A stretch of 64,000 nt of DNA from Rotaria sordida (taxonomy: Eukaryota > Rotifera > Eurotatoria > Philodinida > Philodinidae): the NCBI GenBank assembly GCA_905250125.1, contig CAJNOL010000202.1, forward strand, positions 71,137-135,136, written 5' to 3'. The notes under the pieces were generated by a model. The model was not told where the DNA came from. It did no database searches and was given only the letters and a program-made list of their open reading frames with translations. This document shows positions 62,885 to 64,000 of this stretch, in pieces. Each line of letters opens with the position of its first letter. Position 1 is the first letter of the stretch. Position numbers and translations under genes: made by a program.

Positions 62885-64000
62885 TTACAAGTTCTGATGA
62901 AGGTGTATGTTGTATTGAAGTAATTTCATCAAGATATCTTTCTGTTTATTGCTAACCGAGAGTTCCACTTTATTTTTCTTTTCGATGTATTCGATGAAAT
63001 CGTCTGGTGTGTATTCACCAAAAACTAAATCATCAATAAAGTGCTCAATAAAACCATGTACTGAGTAGTTTCTCGTTGTTTTTGCTATTAATAATTCAAC
63101 CATTTGCATTTTTGATAAACTAACAGCATTATCAAATTCAACGATCACATTACTAACTAATTGCGTAGGCTCATCGTCAATATCCAACCCATACTTGATG
63201 TTTCTTAATACATATGGTTTATAATGGTCCTTTATATTATATGATGTTGGTGAAGGCGTGTTCCTCATTTGTTCGTTTCTTATTCGAAATGCTTCATCAA
63301 TTCTGTCAATAACTGGCTGTAACAAATGAGCATATACTGATGCCAATACCTTGTCGCCTGTATTTTGTCTAGAACAGATCATTGGAAAATGTGTAAATAA
63401 AAACAAGATCGACTCACTTAAACTTCGAAAATTCATTTTTCAAATCAAGAACCACAGTTTGTAATGTGCTGTGACTAATCGTCAATTGGTCCAACTTGTC
63501 TAGTAGTTCCCGTTCACATTTTTTCATGTTTTTCATGTCATTTCGCATAACGGCCATATCGTACTGCAATCAAAAAATGTAGGAAATGAAAACAGGTAAG
63601 TATCATGTTTACCAATATCTTATATCCAATTGTTTTAATACCATTGATAATTTCTTCCACCACCTTCATTTGTTCTTGATTCAGTTCCATTGACTTGATG
63701 AAGGTTTGAAGTTGATCCATAACTTGATTAAATTCTGTTTCATCAGCAGATTCATCTGTATTACTACTTATCACCGCTTTCAACTTCTTAAGGTAAACAA
63801 TACAACTTGCTGGTACCTGAGGCATTTCAATACATATTGCAAATATTTCATCAATTAAATCATTCAACTGGTTCACTACAAATATAAAGCAAATCTATAT
63901 ATAACTGAGTTGTTTATTGTGAACTTACCATATTGTATTCGAACTTTGTCATCTTTCTGAAATTCCTTCTTGCTTTCATCTTCTTTGTTCTTGTTTTTGT
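62885..64000 (-). CDS. Unknown coiled-coil protein, C-terminal part
   Basis: Runs off the right edge. Four exons are visible in transcript order: 64000 down to about 63932, 63613-63875, 63418-63563 and 62885-63368, all with GT-AG joins that keep phase. The first piece is Lys/Glu-rich (K-K-E-F-Q-K-D-D-K-V). Exons two and three give amphipathic helices and a probable coiled coil (C-E-R-E-L-L-D-K-L-D-Q-L). The last exon has P-Y-V-L-R-N-I-K-Y-G-L-D, F-I-E-H-F-I-D-D-L-V-F-G and a Lys-rich E-K-K-N-K-V, ending in TGA 62885-62887. I do not recognise the family; no signal peptide or membrane segment is in the visible part. Confidence 0.7.

Noticed and set aside
1-64000. CRISPR array, bacterial operon or defence island
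   Set aside because: No regularly spaced direct repeats; the genes are spliced eukaryotic genes on both strands.

Overview
The window is nuclear DNA of a small-genome invertebrate and fits a bdelloid rotifer best. Evidence: it is very AT-rich; genes have many short GT-AG introns, mostly 45-100 nt; it carries animal-type genes (muscle myosin, VIRMA, NXF1, CDC40, ZSWIM2); bacterial-type sequences sit among them (a DUF6973-like secreted protein and a decayed EPSP synthase); and small inverted-repeat DNA elements are frequent. The rotifer assignment is inference, not proof. Layout, left to right: the 3' end of a GH116-like glycosidase gene (+, 3-878); a 761-bp fold-back element (1138-1898); a Ser-rich orphan ORF (-, 3793-4353); a complete ten-exon ZSWIM2-type ubiquitin ligase (+, 6505-9214) whose last intron is filled by a MITE ending at the splice acceptor; a two-exon secreted DUF6973-like gene (-, 9657-10197); a 13.4-kb gene for the m6A-writer subunit VIRMA/Virilizer (-, 10644-24037) with several introns swollen by inverted-repeat elements. 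Next is a gene-poor stretch (24-33.8 kb) with an EPSP synthase pseudogene (+, about 26.08-27.6 kb), a degenerate minus-strand gene fragment (about 28.0-28.5 kb) and an intact tRNA-Thr(TGT) (32206-32277). Then come muscle-type myosin II heavy chain (-, 33831-45258), the splicing factor CDC40/PRP17 (-, 48019-51161), an RNF4-like RING protein with SUMO-interaction motifs (-, 51437-52370), and, divergent from it, a complete 15-exon NXF1 mRNA export receptor (+, 52957-57438). The tail holds two adjacent inverted repeats, one with about 300-bp arms that are nearly identical (60243-60874), and an unrecognised coiled-coil gene running off the right edge (-, 62885 to >64000). Functionally, three neighbours serve mRNA maturation (VIRMA in m6A deposition, CDC40 in the second splicing step, NXF1 in export). 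This is an ordinary eukaryotic neighbourhood, not an operon. The most interesting signals are the EPSP synthase fossil in an animal-type locus; the NXF1 gene, where a 28-nt micro-exon and a retainable intron lie exactly at the LRR/NTF2-like junction, as in vertebrate NXF1; the MITE that rebuilt a splice acceptor through its TA target duplication; and the near-perfect 630-bp palindrome. I found no clear new multi-gene system. All exon joins were read by eye.
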